Below are positions 42,826-52,318 of a DNA stretch of 64,000 bases, in pieces. Origin of the DNA: Nematostella vectensis (taxonomy: Eukaryota > Cnidaria > Anthozoa > Actiniaria > Edwardsiidae); contig NC_064048.1 of the NCBI RefSeq assembly GCF_932526225.1, positions 2,037,340 through 2,101,339 on the forward strand, in the 5' to 3' direction. The notes under the pieces are model-generated. The model was not told the DNA's origin. It did no database searches and worked only from the letters and a program-made list of their open reading frames with translations. The position numbers were made by a program, and so were the translations under genes. The first letter of the stretch is position 1, and each line of letters begins with the position of its first letter.

Positions 42826-43122
42826 TCATCGGAACAAGTAATACGCCGCGGCCACCGCGAGTGCCGACAGCCCCGCCTTGAGGGCGGTGTGGTCACTTTT
42901 TTCGCCCGACATGCTATGCGCAGCGTGCGTACGTGGAGAGGGGGCAGGGGCCGCGCCCTCTGCGTGCACTTTCGCAGGGGCGGAATCCTTGCTTTGCCGC
43001 CGGGACGGCACGCGGTCGATCCCAGGGTCAGTCACGTGTTGCACCCTAGGATGCCCACCGGCCATGTTATGAGAACCGACTGGCTTTGTCTCGGTGTTGG
43101 TCGCGTTTGAGCCGAGCGTCAT
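42826..43122 (-). CDS. Small provirus protein with C-terminal membrane anchor
   Basis: 98 residues from the ATG at 43120-43122, which overlaps the TGA of the upstream gene as ATGA. The body is polar and proline-rich (PSRRQSKDSAPAKVHAEGAA). The last 18 residues (KAGLSALAVAAAYYLFR) form a membrane anchor. A longer start at 43206 would overlap the upstream gene by 88 bp and is less likely. The role is unknown; such tail-anchored proteins are frequent in virus-like elements. Confidence 0.6.
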   Translation of the reverse strand: MTLGSNATNTETKPVGSHNMAGGHPRVQHVTDPGIDRVPSRRQSKDSAPAKVHAEGAAPAPSPRTHAAHSMSGEKSDHTALKAGLSALAVAAAYYLFR

Positions 43123-44308
43123 GGAGTCCGTGGCTTTCTGTAGCTTATATTGTTGTAGCCCACGACGCTTTGCGTGTTTATCACCAGATCGCTCGGCATC
43201 AGCCACACTCCTGGTGCGACCGCAAGACTCAGTCTCACCTTGGCCTCCTGCACGGCCAACTGGTACCTTTGCACGCTTTGAGCGATGTCGTTTTCTATGA
43301 TCGCGTCTTCAAGCAGCTTCGTGAACTCCGCCTGCGCCTCCATGGCCGGCCCAAAGGCCCCCGCGATAGAGGAACGGACGTTTACCTGCGCGCCAAGCAC
43401 TGTGTAGACGAACGCCTCGACCGAGCGATCGAGTCTTCCTAGCCCTGCTTTTGTCAGCCCCTCACCTTTGGGAGGCGCAAACCAGCTATATTGCACGCCC
43501 CCGTGGTCGTCGTTGCTTCCCACTATTATACGTCCCACCTTCGTCGCTAAACAGATTGAGGTGGCTCGGGTACTCGTCCGCCGCCGTGTCGTAGCCACGG
43601 ATCACGTGCACGTTGCGATACCCCTCCCCCGGGTAGAACACAAACACATCGCCTAGCCCGTGGTTCCGCCCGCCTTCCCATCGGAAGTCCGGCTTACGCG
43701 GCAAACCGAACTCTATACATAGACGCTCGAAAGCGGCCTTCTTGTAGGGGTTACCTTTTTGCGTGAACGGGCTGTCGCCAGGCAGGGGGGCGCCGAGCTC
43801 GTAGAGTATCCTCCGGGTGGTAAAGTAGACGTGAAACCTTAGAAATCCCCTGATGACAGAGGGGAGCGTGGTGAAAGTGGTCGACTAGGGACACCCCACA
43901 TCCGGCGGTCGCAAAGTTGAGTTGCTGTGGCCAGTACCCATAGGAAGGCTCCGATAGCCACCGGCGAGACTCCTTGGCGGACTTGTGCGTGACTACTGTC
44001 TCTTTGCATATGTCTCGGATCCTAGTCGTGAATGATTTGTCCTCAGCCACGTGTATCTCTAGCAGCGTGAGTAGTGGGGTGATGTCTGAGGCCGTGCTCT
44101 CCACGGGGGTCGCGGGCACGGCGTAGAGCACCTTTTGCGCGAGGGTCAGAGACCTGGGGAAACCGGTCTTTGCGCGTTTGACTTGTTCGGCTATAGCGTG
44201 TTTGATATGTCCGGCTATAGAGGCTCCCGCCGCAACTGCCACCTTCTTCGTCTCCTCCTCCTCCCTTCGGGGAACCTCGTTCAGCATCCGCCAGCCTTCC
44301 CAATCCAT
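43119..44308 (-). pseudogene. Large provirus protein, broken into three frames
   Basis: The N-terminal piece (to about 43880) starts MDWEGWRMLNEVPRREEEET and includes AAGASIAGHIKHAIAEQVKR and EPSYGYWPQQLNFATAGCGV. The middle (43704-43530) reads KPDFRWEGGRNHGLGDVFVF and HLNLFSDEGG. The C-terminal piece (to 43119) has GRLDRSVEAFVYTVLGAQVN, FTKLLEDAIIENDIAQSVQR and VAPGVWLMPSDLVINTQSVV. Together about 396 codons. I recognise it as a protein recurrent in cnidarian virus-like elements, probably virion-related, but cannot assign a fold. Breaks are near 43880 and 43530. Its start lies 30 bp from that of the divergent gene at 44339, so the two share a promoter. Confidence 0.55.
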
Positions 44309-44338
44309 GCTCAGCCCTATTAAACACGAAGGCGGGCT

Positions 44339-45016
44339 ATGTTCAACACAATGGTGGTCCTACATGCTGTGTTCACCGGAGGCGAACTGACGCTCTTCTT
44401 CGAGCAGCCGATAAGGCGCCCACGCTTCGTGGCGCTCCGGCAGTGCTCGCTGTTTAACAGCTGGTATAATCTCGAGCGGGAGCATCAGATAATGACTATA
44501 GCCTCCCTCCCGCCCATCGCTACTCTGCCAGCCGGGCACCACACGGCCGAGTCCATCGTGGGAACGATCAACCGCGCTGAAAGCAAGATTCTGACCGCGA
44601 AGCTGGATCCCCTCACCGGGAAGATCGCGCTCGTGTCCAAAGGCGTTGCGTTCCTGAACGCCGAGCTTTGCGCACTATTCGGCCTAGAGGCTAAAGACGA
44701 TCAGTTGGGTGGGCGGGGCCTCGTACTGCCCGTAGGGGAGCCCCCACTTAAGGTAACTTTGCCGAAAATAGAGGCCCTCTACATCTTCTGCGATATCGTA
44801 GACCGCACGCAATGCCTCGCCTTAGACGAGCCTTCAAACGTTCTCGCTTGCCTAGAGACCCGCGGGAGGCCGCACGAGAAAGTCGTCTATGGGCCCGACA
44901 TCCCCGTTTGTGTCGCAGCATCTTCCTCTGAGTTTATCTCAAGTATCCAAATATGGATCAGGGATGACCACGGTAGACGGGTGGACTTTAGGGGCAAGCC
45001 TGTTCGCCTCGTATGA
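44339..45016 (+). CDS. Capsid-associated-type provirus protein, 225 residues
   Basis: Intact frame. Ordered blocks: SLFNSWYNLE near residue 38, PPIATLPAGHHTAESIVGTI, a central strand-rich part with KIALVSKGVAFLNAELCALF, then LPKIEALYIFCDIVDRTQCL and a C-terminal SIQIWIRDDHGRRVDFRGKP. This order (NSWYN, then LYIFCDIV, then a DDxGRxVxF end) is one I associate with a conserved beta-rich protein of metazoan Polinton/adintovirus-like elements, perhaps a penton-type minor capsid protein. That role is inference. It is one of the few undamaged genes here and the best anchor for a profile search. Confidence 0.6.
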   Translation: MFNTMVVLHAVFTGGELTLFFEQPIRRPRFVALRQCSLFNSWYNLEREHQIMTIASLPPIATLPAGHHTAESIVGTINRAESKILTAKLDPLTGKIALVSKGVAFLNAELCALFGLEAKDDQLGGRGLVLPVGEPPLKVTLPKIEALYIFCDIVDRTQCLALDEPSNVLACLETRGRPHEKVVYGPDIPVCVAASSSEFISSIQIWIRDDHGRRVDFRGKPVRLV

Positions 45017-45044
45017 GAGCTAACCTAGGTCCGACATAACCAGC

Positions 45045-45728
45045 ATGGCAAACAGCGACGTTAGCAGCGGTGCCATATACCCCTCGCTTCCCAGCGTCTG
45101 CCCCCCGATTTGCCCGCAAACGCACATGACGCCCACCGCTCCGGCAAGCATCGGCGGCGACGTGCAAAGCTTCCGACTCCAGAAAATATGTGACACTCAG
45201 GCGGTTCTAGACAATGAGATAACGCATCATCGACAGGTGCGGAAGAAGTATAAGCGCGCCTTTGCCGTTACCCATGCTGTGTCTGTGGCATCCGGCATCG
45301 CTGCAGGGGCGCTTTCCAGTGCCGGGGTGGGGGTCTCTTTGAGTGGGATAGGGGTTCTGATCGGCGGTCCGCTGGCAGGGGTCGCTGGGCTGGTCGGTGT
45401 CGTGGGCGCGGGCGTAGTCTCTAGGGGTCTTACGAGCAAGGTGGCTAAACACGAAGACACGATGGTTTTAGCGGAGAGTAAGAAAAACTCGCTCAGCGAG
45501 CTGGTCTCTAAGGCTCTGCAAGACGGGCATATCTCAGACGAAGAGTTTCGGCTAATACTTCAGGAACAAGAGAGATACTACGCGCTCAAGGCCGCTATCA
45601 GAGCTCGGCACGGCCTCGCACCGCGTGATAAAAAAAGCGGGAAAGGGCCCTCCCTGGAGGCACGCGAAAAGATGAAAAAGAGGCTGCGAGAAATTCGCGA
45701 GGAGTTCGGGAGCGAGGTGTTCGAGTAG
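45045..45728 (+). CDS. Provirus protein with glycine-rich hydrophobic core, 227 residues
   Basis: Starts 28 bp after the previous stop, so the two are probably co-expressed. Layout: a proline- and cysteine-containing N-terminus (PSLPSVCPPICPQTHMTPTA), a basic helix (HHRQVRKKYKRAFAVTHAVS), then two long glycine- and valine-rich membrane-like segments (VSVASGIAAGALSSAGVGVS and LAGVAGLVGVVGAGVVSRGL), and a charged coiled-coil-like tail with an EF-like acidic piece (LQDGHISDEEFRLILQEQER). The frame is intact. Function is unknown; membrane remodelling or a virion role would be guesses. Confidence 0.6.
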   Translation: MANSDVSSGAIYPSLPSVCPPICPQTHMTPTAPASIGGDVQSFRLQKICDTQAVLDNEITHHRQVRKKYKRAFAVTHAVSVASGIAAGALSSAGVGVSLSGIGVLIGGPLAGVAGLVGVVGAGVVSRGLTSKVAKHEDTMVLAESKKNSLSELVSKALQDGHISDEEFRLILQEQERYYALKAAIRARHGLAPRDKKSGKGPSLEAREKMKKRLREIREEFGSEVFE

Positions 45729-45847
45729 AACTCGGCGTGGCGTTTGAATTTACGGCCGAAAAACGGTTATTCCGCGCTCCGTAGGTTTTGCGTAGATTTA
45801 TCCATGCGCTTTTTCGCCCAGACCTTATGTACGCGGAACGGCCCCGG

Positions 45848-46117
45848 CCTACATTAGCAATTGCCAAAAGCTTATGTACGTGAAATCGATTTGGCCTACA
45901 TTAGCAATTGCCAAAAGCTTATGTACGTGAAATCGATTTGGCCTACATTAGCTTTTACCGATTGTTTATGTACGTGAAGCATCATCTGCCTGATATATAG
46001 AGACGGGGCTGGGGGGCTCGGAGGAGGGATTCGCGCCTCCCAAGCCTAAGACGGGAAAACGGGGCTGGGAGGCCCGGAGGGGCGATTCGCGCCTCCCACT
46101 CGTTTCTATGAAACCCC
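45848..46117. repeat. Right terminal inverted repeat of the provirus
   Basis: Complement of the left repeat. It has an extra copy of a 47-bp unit (CCTACATTAGCAATTGCCAA..., at 45848 and 45895) and an extra 55-bp insertion/duplication near 46026-46081 (GGGATTCGCGCCTCCC repeated). Otherwise nearly identical to the left arm. Confidence 0.88.
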
Positions 46118-46271
46118 CTGGTCCCCCCATCTGAGCCTGTCCGTCTGTTTCTTTGACCGTCTGTCCGTCTATTGGTTTTACCGTATGTTTGTCTATTTGC
46201 CTTTCTGTTTTATTGGCCCTCAATGCACAATCTAATAGCTAATGTTTCTTGCCCTTCGTTTCTTTCGACAG

Positions 46272-46369
46272 CCATGTAACGATGCCTATTGTAAGCAGAT
46301 CAGCAGTCTTTATCAACGCCGAGGGCTTCATGTCATTGACAAACATACGTAAACTGTTCATATGCGGTG
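46272..46369 (+). CDS. SLC17-type transporter exon
   Basis: Acceptor TTTCTTTCGACAG and donor GGTG|GTGAGT bound a 98-bp exon. The frame gives SAVFINAEGFMSLTNIRKLF, matching the loop before a late membrane helix in SLC17 anion transporters (sialin, NPT and VGLUT group). It starts in phase 1 and ends in phase 1, fitting the next exon. It lies only about 135 bp from the end of the provirus. Upstream exons are not found. Confidence 0.55.
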
Positions 46370-46872
46370 GTGAGTACATCAAGAAATGTTAAAAAAACAT
46401 TTTTCTAATTATGAGTATCATAGAATGATGATTTATGACAAGGGGCTGGTAGTATCATTAGGTCTGGCTAAAACATACATTTTTCAAACTATACTTTTTG
46501 TTTGAGAGAATTTTTTTGTTGTTGGAGAGGGGAGAGAAACCAAGAACTAGACAGAAAATTACACGAGATTGAAATTAACGCCAAACATTCAGTCGACCAA
46601 TAAGAGGCCTAAGACACGACGGCGCATGTAACAGGAAATACCTCGCGATCGTCAAAATTGATAATTATGATAGAGATGATGATGATGATTATAATAATGA
46701 CCGTGAATTGGTGATGATAACGACCCATTTCGGGTGGTAATATTCGAGTGAAATTTCTTTTCTCTCACCGAGCTAACTAACCCCTTATCTTATGATGATA
46801 ATAATAAAATAGAATACAATAATACAATGATAAAAAGTACATCTTACAATGTTACTTTTAACTTTCTTGTAG

Positions 46873-47105
46873 GCTTTTTTCTTCACTGTATTTGCCTCAT
46901 CGTAGTGACATATACGGCCTATAACATAGCGCCATTCATCGTTGTTGTTTTGAATTCGATGTCATTTATCAATTGTGGGGTGGGCGTCAATGCATTGGAC
47001 ATCGCCACCAGGTTATCTTGTGCCATTATGGGAATGGCAAACACTTTTTCGACGTTCAACGGAATTATGGCACCAATAGTCGCTGGACTGATCGTAAGAT
47101 CTCAG
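46873..47105 (+). CDS. SLC17-type transporter exon with late membrane helices
   Basis: A 233-bp exon between acceptor CTTTCTTGTAG and donor CTCAG|GTAAGA. The translation has LHCICLIVVTYTAYNIAPFI (helix), NSMSFINCGVGVNALDIATR and IMGMANTFSTFNGIMAPIVA. The D-I-A-x-R, M-G-x-x-N-T and G-I-x-x-P pattern is characteristic of the C-terminal half of SLC17 transporters, which move organic anions across plasma, lysosomal or vesicle membranes. It joins the previous exon in frame (phase 1) and ends in phase 0. The last exon is not visible before the repeat array. Confidence 0.65.
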
Positions 47106-47109
47106 GTAA

Positions 47110-47420
47110 GACTGTTAGTGAATTGTCACTTTAGGGTGCGTTCGATCGACCATTTTTCTGGAAAAAGAAATTTGGAAAAAAAAAAACGAAAAGACCGTTC
47201 GATTGACTTGTAGATAACTTAATCCTAGTTCAGTCCATCCGGACAGCTTTTTCACAGTCAAGGCCCTCCGGACAGCTTTATCCCAGTTAAGTCCATTCGG
47301 ACAACTTCTTTCTAGTTCACCAGGCTAGCTTTGCCCGAGTCAAGTCCATCTGTCCAAATTCAACTCTACAGGCATTCTTATATAATTTCTCAAAATTTAC
47401 AGTGCAAGCATTATCGATTT
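47110..47420. other. Intronic or intergenic, short degenerate repeats
   Basis: About three loose copies of a 40-bp unit with GTCCATCCGGACAGCTTTTT at 47231-47350. No exon was found. Confidence 0.4.
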
Positions 47421-49773
47421 GATTTTAAACATCAGATTCCGCTATAAAAGGGAAAGCTCCTCCCACCCCCGGGCTCATAATTTGCAATAATAACCAGAAC
47501 ACTGCCAAGCTAGCAGTCACAAATTATAAGCCTTCTGCAAAATTGCTTTTCTCTGAGCGTCAGTAGGCTGGAATAAAAATTTTCTTGCACAGGTAACAAG
47601 ACAGTTGTGTTAAGATGTTGTTAAATTAGGTATTTGCTGTCCACTCACGTTTTGGCTGCAAAATTTTAAATTTTGCGCTATCCATAATCAAGCGCACCTG
47701 CATAAATTATTCTCGCGCTGTGATGAAAATGCTCGTATTTTAGAGCGCACACAGCTTGGTATAGCATTATTTTACGATAGATAGAAACATTTTTAGATGG
47801 ACATTTCTAGGAATGATATTTATTTTGGTTATAATATGAAATTTGAATTTAGCGCTCAGAGCAATTGTCCTGACATGTTGACCCATTGACGGCTGATTGA
47901 TAACTGATTGTCCTGTCATGTTGACCCATTGACGGCTGATTGATAACTGATTGTCCTGTCATGTTGACCCATTGACGGCTGATTGATAACTGATTGTCCT
48001 GTCATGTTGACCCATTGACGGCTGATTGATAACTGATTGTCCTGTCATGTTAACCCATTGACGGCTGATTGATAACTGATTGTCCTGTCATGTTGACCCA
48101 TTGACGGCTGATTGATAACTGATTGTCGTGACATGTTCACTCATTGACGGCTGATTGATAACTGATTGTCCTGTCATGTTGACCCATTGACGGCTGATTG
48201 ATAACTGATTGTCCTGTCATGTTGACCCATTGACGGCTGATTGATAACTGATTGTCCTGTCATGTTGACCCATTGACGGCTGATTGATAACTGATTGTCC
48301 TGTCATGTTCACTCATTGACGGCTGATTGATAACTGATTGTCCTGTCATGTTGACCCATTGACGGCTGATTGATAACTGATTGTCCTGTCATGTTGACCC
48401 ATTGACGGCTGATTGATAACTGATTGTCGTGACATGTTCACTCATTGACGGCTGATTGATAACTGATTGTCCTGTCATGTTGACCCATTGACGGCTGATT
48501 GATAACTGATTGTCCTGTCATGTTGACCCATTGACGGCTGATTGATAACTGATTGTCCTGTCATGTTCACTCATTGACGGCTGATTGATAACTGATTGTC
48601 CTGTCATGTTGACCCATTGACGGCTGATTGATAACTGATTGTCCTGTCATGTTGACCCATTTACGGCTGATTGATAACTGATTGTCCTGTCATGTTGAGC
48701 CATTGACGGCTGATTGATAACTGATTGTCCTGTCATGTTGACCCATTGACGACTGATTGATAACTGATTGCCCTGTCATGTTGACCCATTGACGGCTGAT
48801 TGATAACTGATTGTCCTGTCATGTTGACCCATTGACGGCTGATTGATAACTGATTGTCCTGTCATGTTGACCCATTGACGGCTGATTGATAACTGATTGT
48901 CCTGTCATGTTGACCCATTGACGGCTGATTGATAACTGATTGTCCTGTCATGTTGACCCATTGACGGCTGATTGATAACTGATTGTCCTGTCATGTTGAC
49001 AAATTGACGGCTGATTGATAACCGATTGTCCTGTCATGTTGACCCATTGACGGCTGATTGATAACTGATTGTCCTGTCATGTTGACCCATTGACGGCTGA
49101 TTGATAACTGATTGTCCTGTCATGTTGACCCATTGACGGCTGATTGATAACTGATTGTCCTGTCATGTTGACCCATTGACGGCTGATTGATAACTGATTG
49201 TCCTGTCATGTTGACCCATTGACGGCTGATTGATAACTGATTGTCCTGTCATGTTGACTCATTGACGGCTGATTGATAACTGATTGTCCTGTCATGTTCA
49301 CTCATTGACGGCTGATTGATAACTGATTGTCCTGTCATGTTCACTCATTGACGGCTGATTGATAACTGATTGTCCTGTCATGTTGACCCATTGACGGCTG
49401 ATTGATAACTGATTGTCCTGTCATGTTGACCCATTGACGGCTGATTGATAACTGATTGTCCTGTCATGTTCACTCATTGACGGCTGATTGATAACTGATT
49501 GTCCTGTCATGTTCACTCATTGACGGCTGATTGATAACTGATTGTCCTGTCATGTTGACTCATTGACGGCTGATTGATAACTGATTGTCCTGTCATGTTC
49601 ACTCATTGACGGCTGATTGATAACTGATTGTCCTGTCATGTTGACTCATTGACGGCTGATTGATAACTGATTGTCCTGGCGTGATGACGCATTGACGGCT
49701 GATTAATAACTGATTGTTCTTGAGCCCGGGAGTGGGAGGAGCTTCCCCTTTATAGCGGAACCTCGTGTTTAAC
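47421..49773. mobile_element. TIR element enclosing a large minisatellite
   Basis: Arms 47421-47477 and 49721-49773 are inverted repeats (CCGCTATAAAAGGGAAAGCT against AGCTTCCCCTTTATAGCGG, then CTCCTCCCAC.CCCGGGCTCA). Between them lie about 400 bp of unique sequence and then the minisatellite. Non-autonomous elements that carry tandem repeats are known in several animal groups. Confidence 0.8.
47873..49718. repeat. Minisatellite, 43-bp unit, about 43 copies
   Basis: The unit has GACGGCTGATTGATAACTGA and TTGTCCTGTCATGTTGACCC. Two main variants alternate in blocks: TTGACCCATT and TTCACTCATT. The repeat of variant order (for instance around 48120, 48300, 48430 and 48560) suggests higher-order units. 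Confidence 0.96.
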
Positions 49774-49789
49774 ATAAATCCACTGCTGT

Positions 49790-50560
49790 TTCCTTGATAA
49801 AAACGGTGCAATTATCTTGTACAAGATTTTTGGTCGCCATTAGGCTGCTGGCAAATCCTCTCGTCACAATAAAGGAAAAAACCCAACCATGTACAATACA
49901 TCTCCCTATTTTACTCAAAATACTGTTTCCTCCGTTTTTATTTTTGAATCCTCAGAGGATCCATGGTTCTGCGGAGGAGTGTTTTACGCAATCAGCGCGT
50001 CGGCCAAGCTGCAACCATAAACACTGCGACAGTAGCAGTTTAGTTTCTAAGCAAGAGTACTCATTCCGACAACAGCAGGTTATGCTTGTCTTTTTTAAAA
50101 ATTGCAGTCTGTTCGCCGAAAACCGGTTCGCCGACAACCGTTATCGTGGGCGAACAGCTTGTCGGCAAACTGATACGTCTCCTTCACTAGGTGTAAATGA
50201 TGAAGCCATGTGAGATGTTTTTTTACAACCAGCACAGGCAGCCCAAGCTCTTTCAGTGTTTATATATATGCACTTTGAAGGTCAAAATTCGAAATCTTCA
50301 AATAATTTATTATTTATAGTGAGGCAACCTAGTCTTTGCGCACTGCAGAGAGCAGCAAGAGAACCAAGGTGGTGGAAGTTTTGTGTATCCGGCAAGAATA
50401 GTACCAGTAGAACGGGATTTTGCGCGAGTTTGCCACCTTAAAAATTCACATGATTTTTTGGTGCTAATCGCTTAAACTTACTCAATAATTTCCTTTAAAG
50501 ATTATCGTGTTTTGCTGTATATCACAGCAAATGATGGGGCATCATTTGCTGTGTTTTTAT
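49790..50560. other. Intergenic, nothing recognised
   Basis: A short piece near 50228 (GCACAGGCAGCCCAAG) resembles 31670-31690 in the foldback region. Open frames here lack recognisable motifs. Confidence 0.45.
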
Positions 50561-50569
50561 TCCTCTTTG

Positions 50570-51210
50570 TTGGGCACAGACTTGCCACATGAATTACAAG
50601 CGTGGTTTCTGTGCAGAGCAGATCATTCACAGGTGCGAATCGGGCAACGCCCTTGCCACATCCATGCTTTTCTTCCTGGTGTAGGAATGTTTCATAACAT
50701 ATGTCACACTTGCTGAGTTTCTGTTCTCAGTAAATCACCATAAGCGCCTTCTTAGGAAATTAAGGTCTGTTTACTGTCTAGAATGAACCAAGTCATTCAG
50801 GCCTAAAGTTCGGGCAAAACACTTCATTCACCTTATCCGTATGGTTTCAGTCCAGGTCAAGTATAAATCATTGAAGCCGCATTATCACCAGTTTACTTCC
50901 GGTCGATTACGTTACAGTCTCCGATGATTGTTAACGGACAACGCGAAAAATATTTCAAAATATTGATAGCAGTGTGTCAATTGGAAGTTTCTTTGATGAT
51001 TTGATTGACAATTTAGAGCGGATGGCCTGTTGAAAATCTCTGATTCCAATAGATTCTTTTGTCTTTTAACGGTTGAGGTTTCCGTTAGACCTTCGGAAGT
51101 GAACTGGTGACAATGTGGCTCTTCTCCCGTTCATCACATTTGTATGGTTGCAATCCATGATGAATCTCTTTGTTCTTCTAAGCTTAAAAACACAGACTTA
51201 CCACATTCAT
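50570..51210 (-). pseudogene. Decayed 3' zinc fingers of ZNF-D with a MITE
   Basis: Matches 30300-30880 downstream of ZNF-C (shared GAATTACAAGCGTGGTTTCT). A MITE of 246 bp occupies 50875-51120, with ends AGCCGCATTATCACCAGTTT and AGTGAACTGGTGACAATGTGGCT. Confidence 0.6.
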
Positions 51211-51546
51211 CACATTTGTGTGGTTTCTCTCATGAGTGAACCATTAGGTGTCTCTTCAGGTGTGTATGTCGGGTAAAGCATTTGCCACATTCATCACATT
51301 TATATGATTTCTGTCCTAAGTGAATCATTACGTGTCTATTAAAGTTGCCAGATTGGATAAAGCACTTGCCACATTGATCACATTTGTGTGGTTTCTCTCA
51401 TGAGTGAACCATTAGGTGTCTCTTCAGGTGTGTATGTCGGGTAAAGCATTTGCCACATTCATCACATTTATACGATTTCTGTCCTGAGTGAATCATTACG
51501 TGTCTATTAAAGTTGCCAGATTGGATAAAGCACTTGCCACATTCAT
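51211..51546 (-). repeat. Tandem duplication of a two-finger unit including a stop codon
   Basis: 51211-51378 and 51379-51546 are 168-bp copies, exactly two C2H2 fingers long. Both contain the TGA that replaces the glycine codon in the linker (HS-stop-EKP), so the nonsense codon was copied with the fingers. Confidence 0.85.
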
Positions 51547-52318
51547 TACATTTGAATGGTTTCTCTCCTGTGTGAACCATTAGGTGTCTCTTCAGGACTG
51601 TATGTCGGGTAAAGCATTTGCCACATTCACCACATTCGTATGCTTTCTGTCCTGAGTGAATCGTTAGGTGTGTTTTCAGATTTCTAGATTGGTTAAAGCA
51701 CTCGCCGCATTCATCACATTTGTATGTTTTCTGTGCCGAGTGCATCCTTAGGTGTCTTTTCAAGACTGAATGCCAGGTAAAGCCCTTATCACACACATCA
51801 CATTTGTATGGTTTTTGTCCTGAGTGCATCATTAGGTGTGTTTTTAGGTGTCCCGATCGGTTAAAGCATCTGCCACATTCATCACATTTGTATGGTTTCT
51901 GTCCTGAGTGAATCCTTAGGTGTGTTTTCAGGTTTTCAGATTGGTTAAAACACTTGCCACATTCATCACATTTGAATGGTTTGTGTCCTGTGTGAATCCT
52001 TACGTGTTTATTCAGGAATCTAGATTCGGTAAAGCACTTGCCACATTCATCACATTTGTGTGGTTTCTGTCCTGAGTGAATCATTAGATGTGTCTTTAGG
52101 CGTGAGGGTCGGTTGAAGCACTTGCCACATTTATCACATTTGTGTGGTTTCACAGATAAATTCAATGCTTTTGATGTCTCCTCTACAATACTTTTTAAAT
52201 CAAATAATTCTGGCTCAACTTTTATTTCCTGTGTGCATATCAAATCTTGACACTGATCAGAAGCTTGCTTTATAGGTTTCTTCTCCGACATGATTTTCTC
52301 TTGACTTTTATCTCCCAT
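51398..52318 (-). CDS. ZNF-D: C2H2 zinc-finger protein, nine fingers
   Basis: 306 residues from [20 protein letters not shown]. The shared segment [20 protein letters not shown] (SUMO-type IKVE) is followed by nine regular fingers, all with intact C2H2 ligands, and the frame ends at HS-TGA in the linker after finger nine. This is the copy with the least damaged N-terminus. The acceptor is TTTTCTTTTTCAG ending at 52372; exon 1 is at 58333-58359. Three further fingers lie beyond the stop. A nuclear DNA-binding role is expected from the family; targets are unknown. Confidence 0.82.
   Translation of the reverse strand: MGDKSQEKIMSEKKPIKQASDQCQDLICTQEIKVEPELFDLKSIVEETSKALNLSVKPHKCDKCGKCFNRPSRLKTHLMIHSGQKPHKCDECGKCFTESRFLNKHVRIHTGHKPFKCDECGKCFNQSENLKTHLRIHSGQKPYKCDECGRCFNRSGHLKTHLMMHSGQKPYKCDVCDKGFTWHSVLKRHLRMHSAQKTYKCDECGECFNQSRNLKTHLTIHSGQKAYECGECGKCFTRHTVLKRHLMVHTGEKPFKCNECGKCFIQSGNFNRHVMIHSGQKSYKCDECGKCFTRHTHLKRHLMVHS

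Larger units (their letters stand above)
42098..42841 (+). pseudogene. Provirus protein interrupted by telomeric repeats
   Basis: The N-terminal part is acidic (DDETTPLIPFDPDDGESIPM). A middle follows (LREEYPDLNENLLRFQSNRR and GWSKPRQLFNEDGGVRQDVA) up to ENTERVQELL. At 42602 the frame enters CTAACC repeats, read as Leu-Thr, and meets TAA at 42662-42664. After the array the same frame resumes with VGSIANFVFKAAGEAVKFLG, a membrane segment (AWLLILAVAAFLVRRM) and a stop at 42839-42841. The gene was therefore one frame before the array arrived. It overlaps the convergent minus gene by 16 bp. Confidence 0.65.
32917..46136. mobile_element. Polinton/Maverick-like (adintovirus-like) provirus, degraded
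   Basis: A GC-rich block of about 13.2 kb is bounded by inverted terminal repeats and sits in AT-rich host DNA. The identification rests on a DNA polymerase B remnant, an integrase N-terminal fragment, several single-pass membrane proteins, and a 225-residue protein of a type I associate with these elements. Genes are compact, on both strands, intronless as far as seen, with ATGA and 30-bp spacings. Polintons replicate by protein-primed PolB and integrate by a retroviral-like integrase (known biology). Here polymerase, integrase and other genes are broken, so it is an old resident copy. An ATPase and a protease were not recognised. Ends are approximate, since poly-G at the left blurs the border. 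Confidence 0.75.

Noticed and set aside
47873..49718. CRISPR-like array
   Set aside because: Repeats are directly adjacent with no unique spacers, and the setting is an animal genome.
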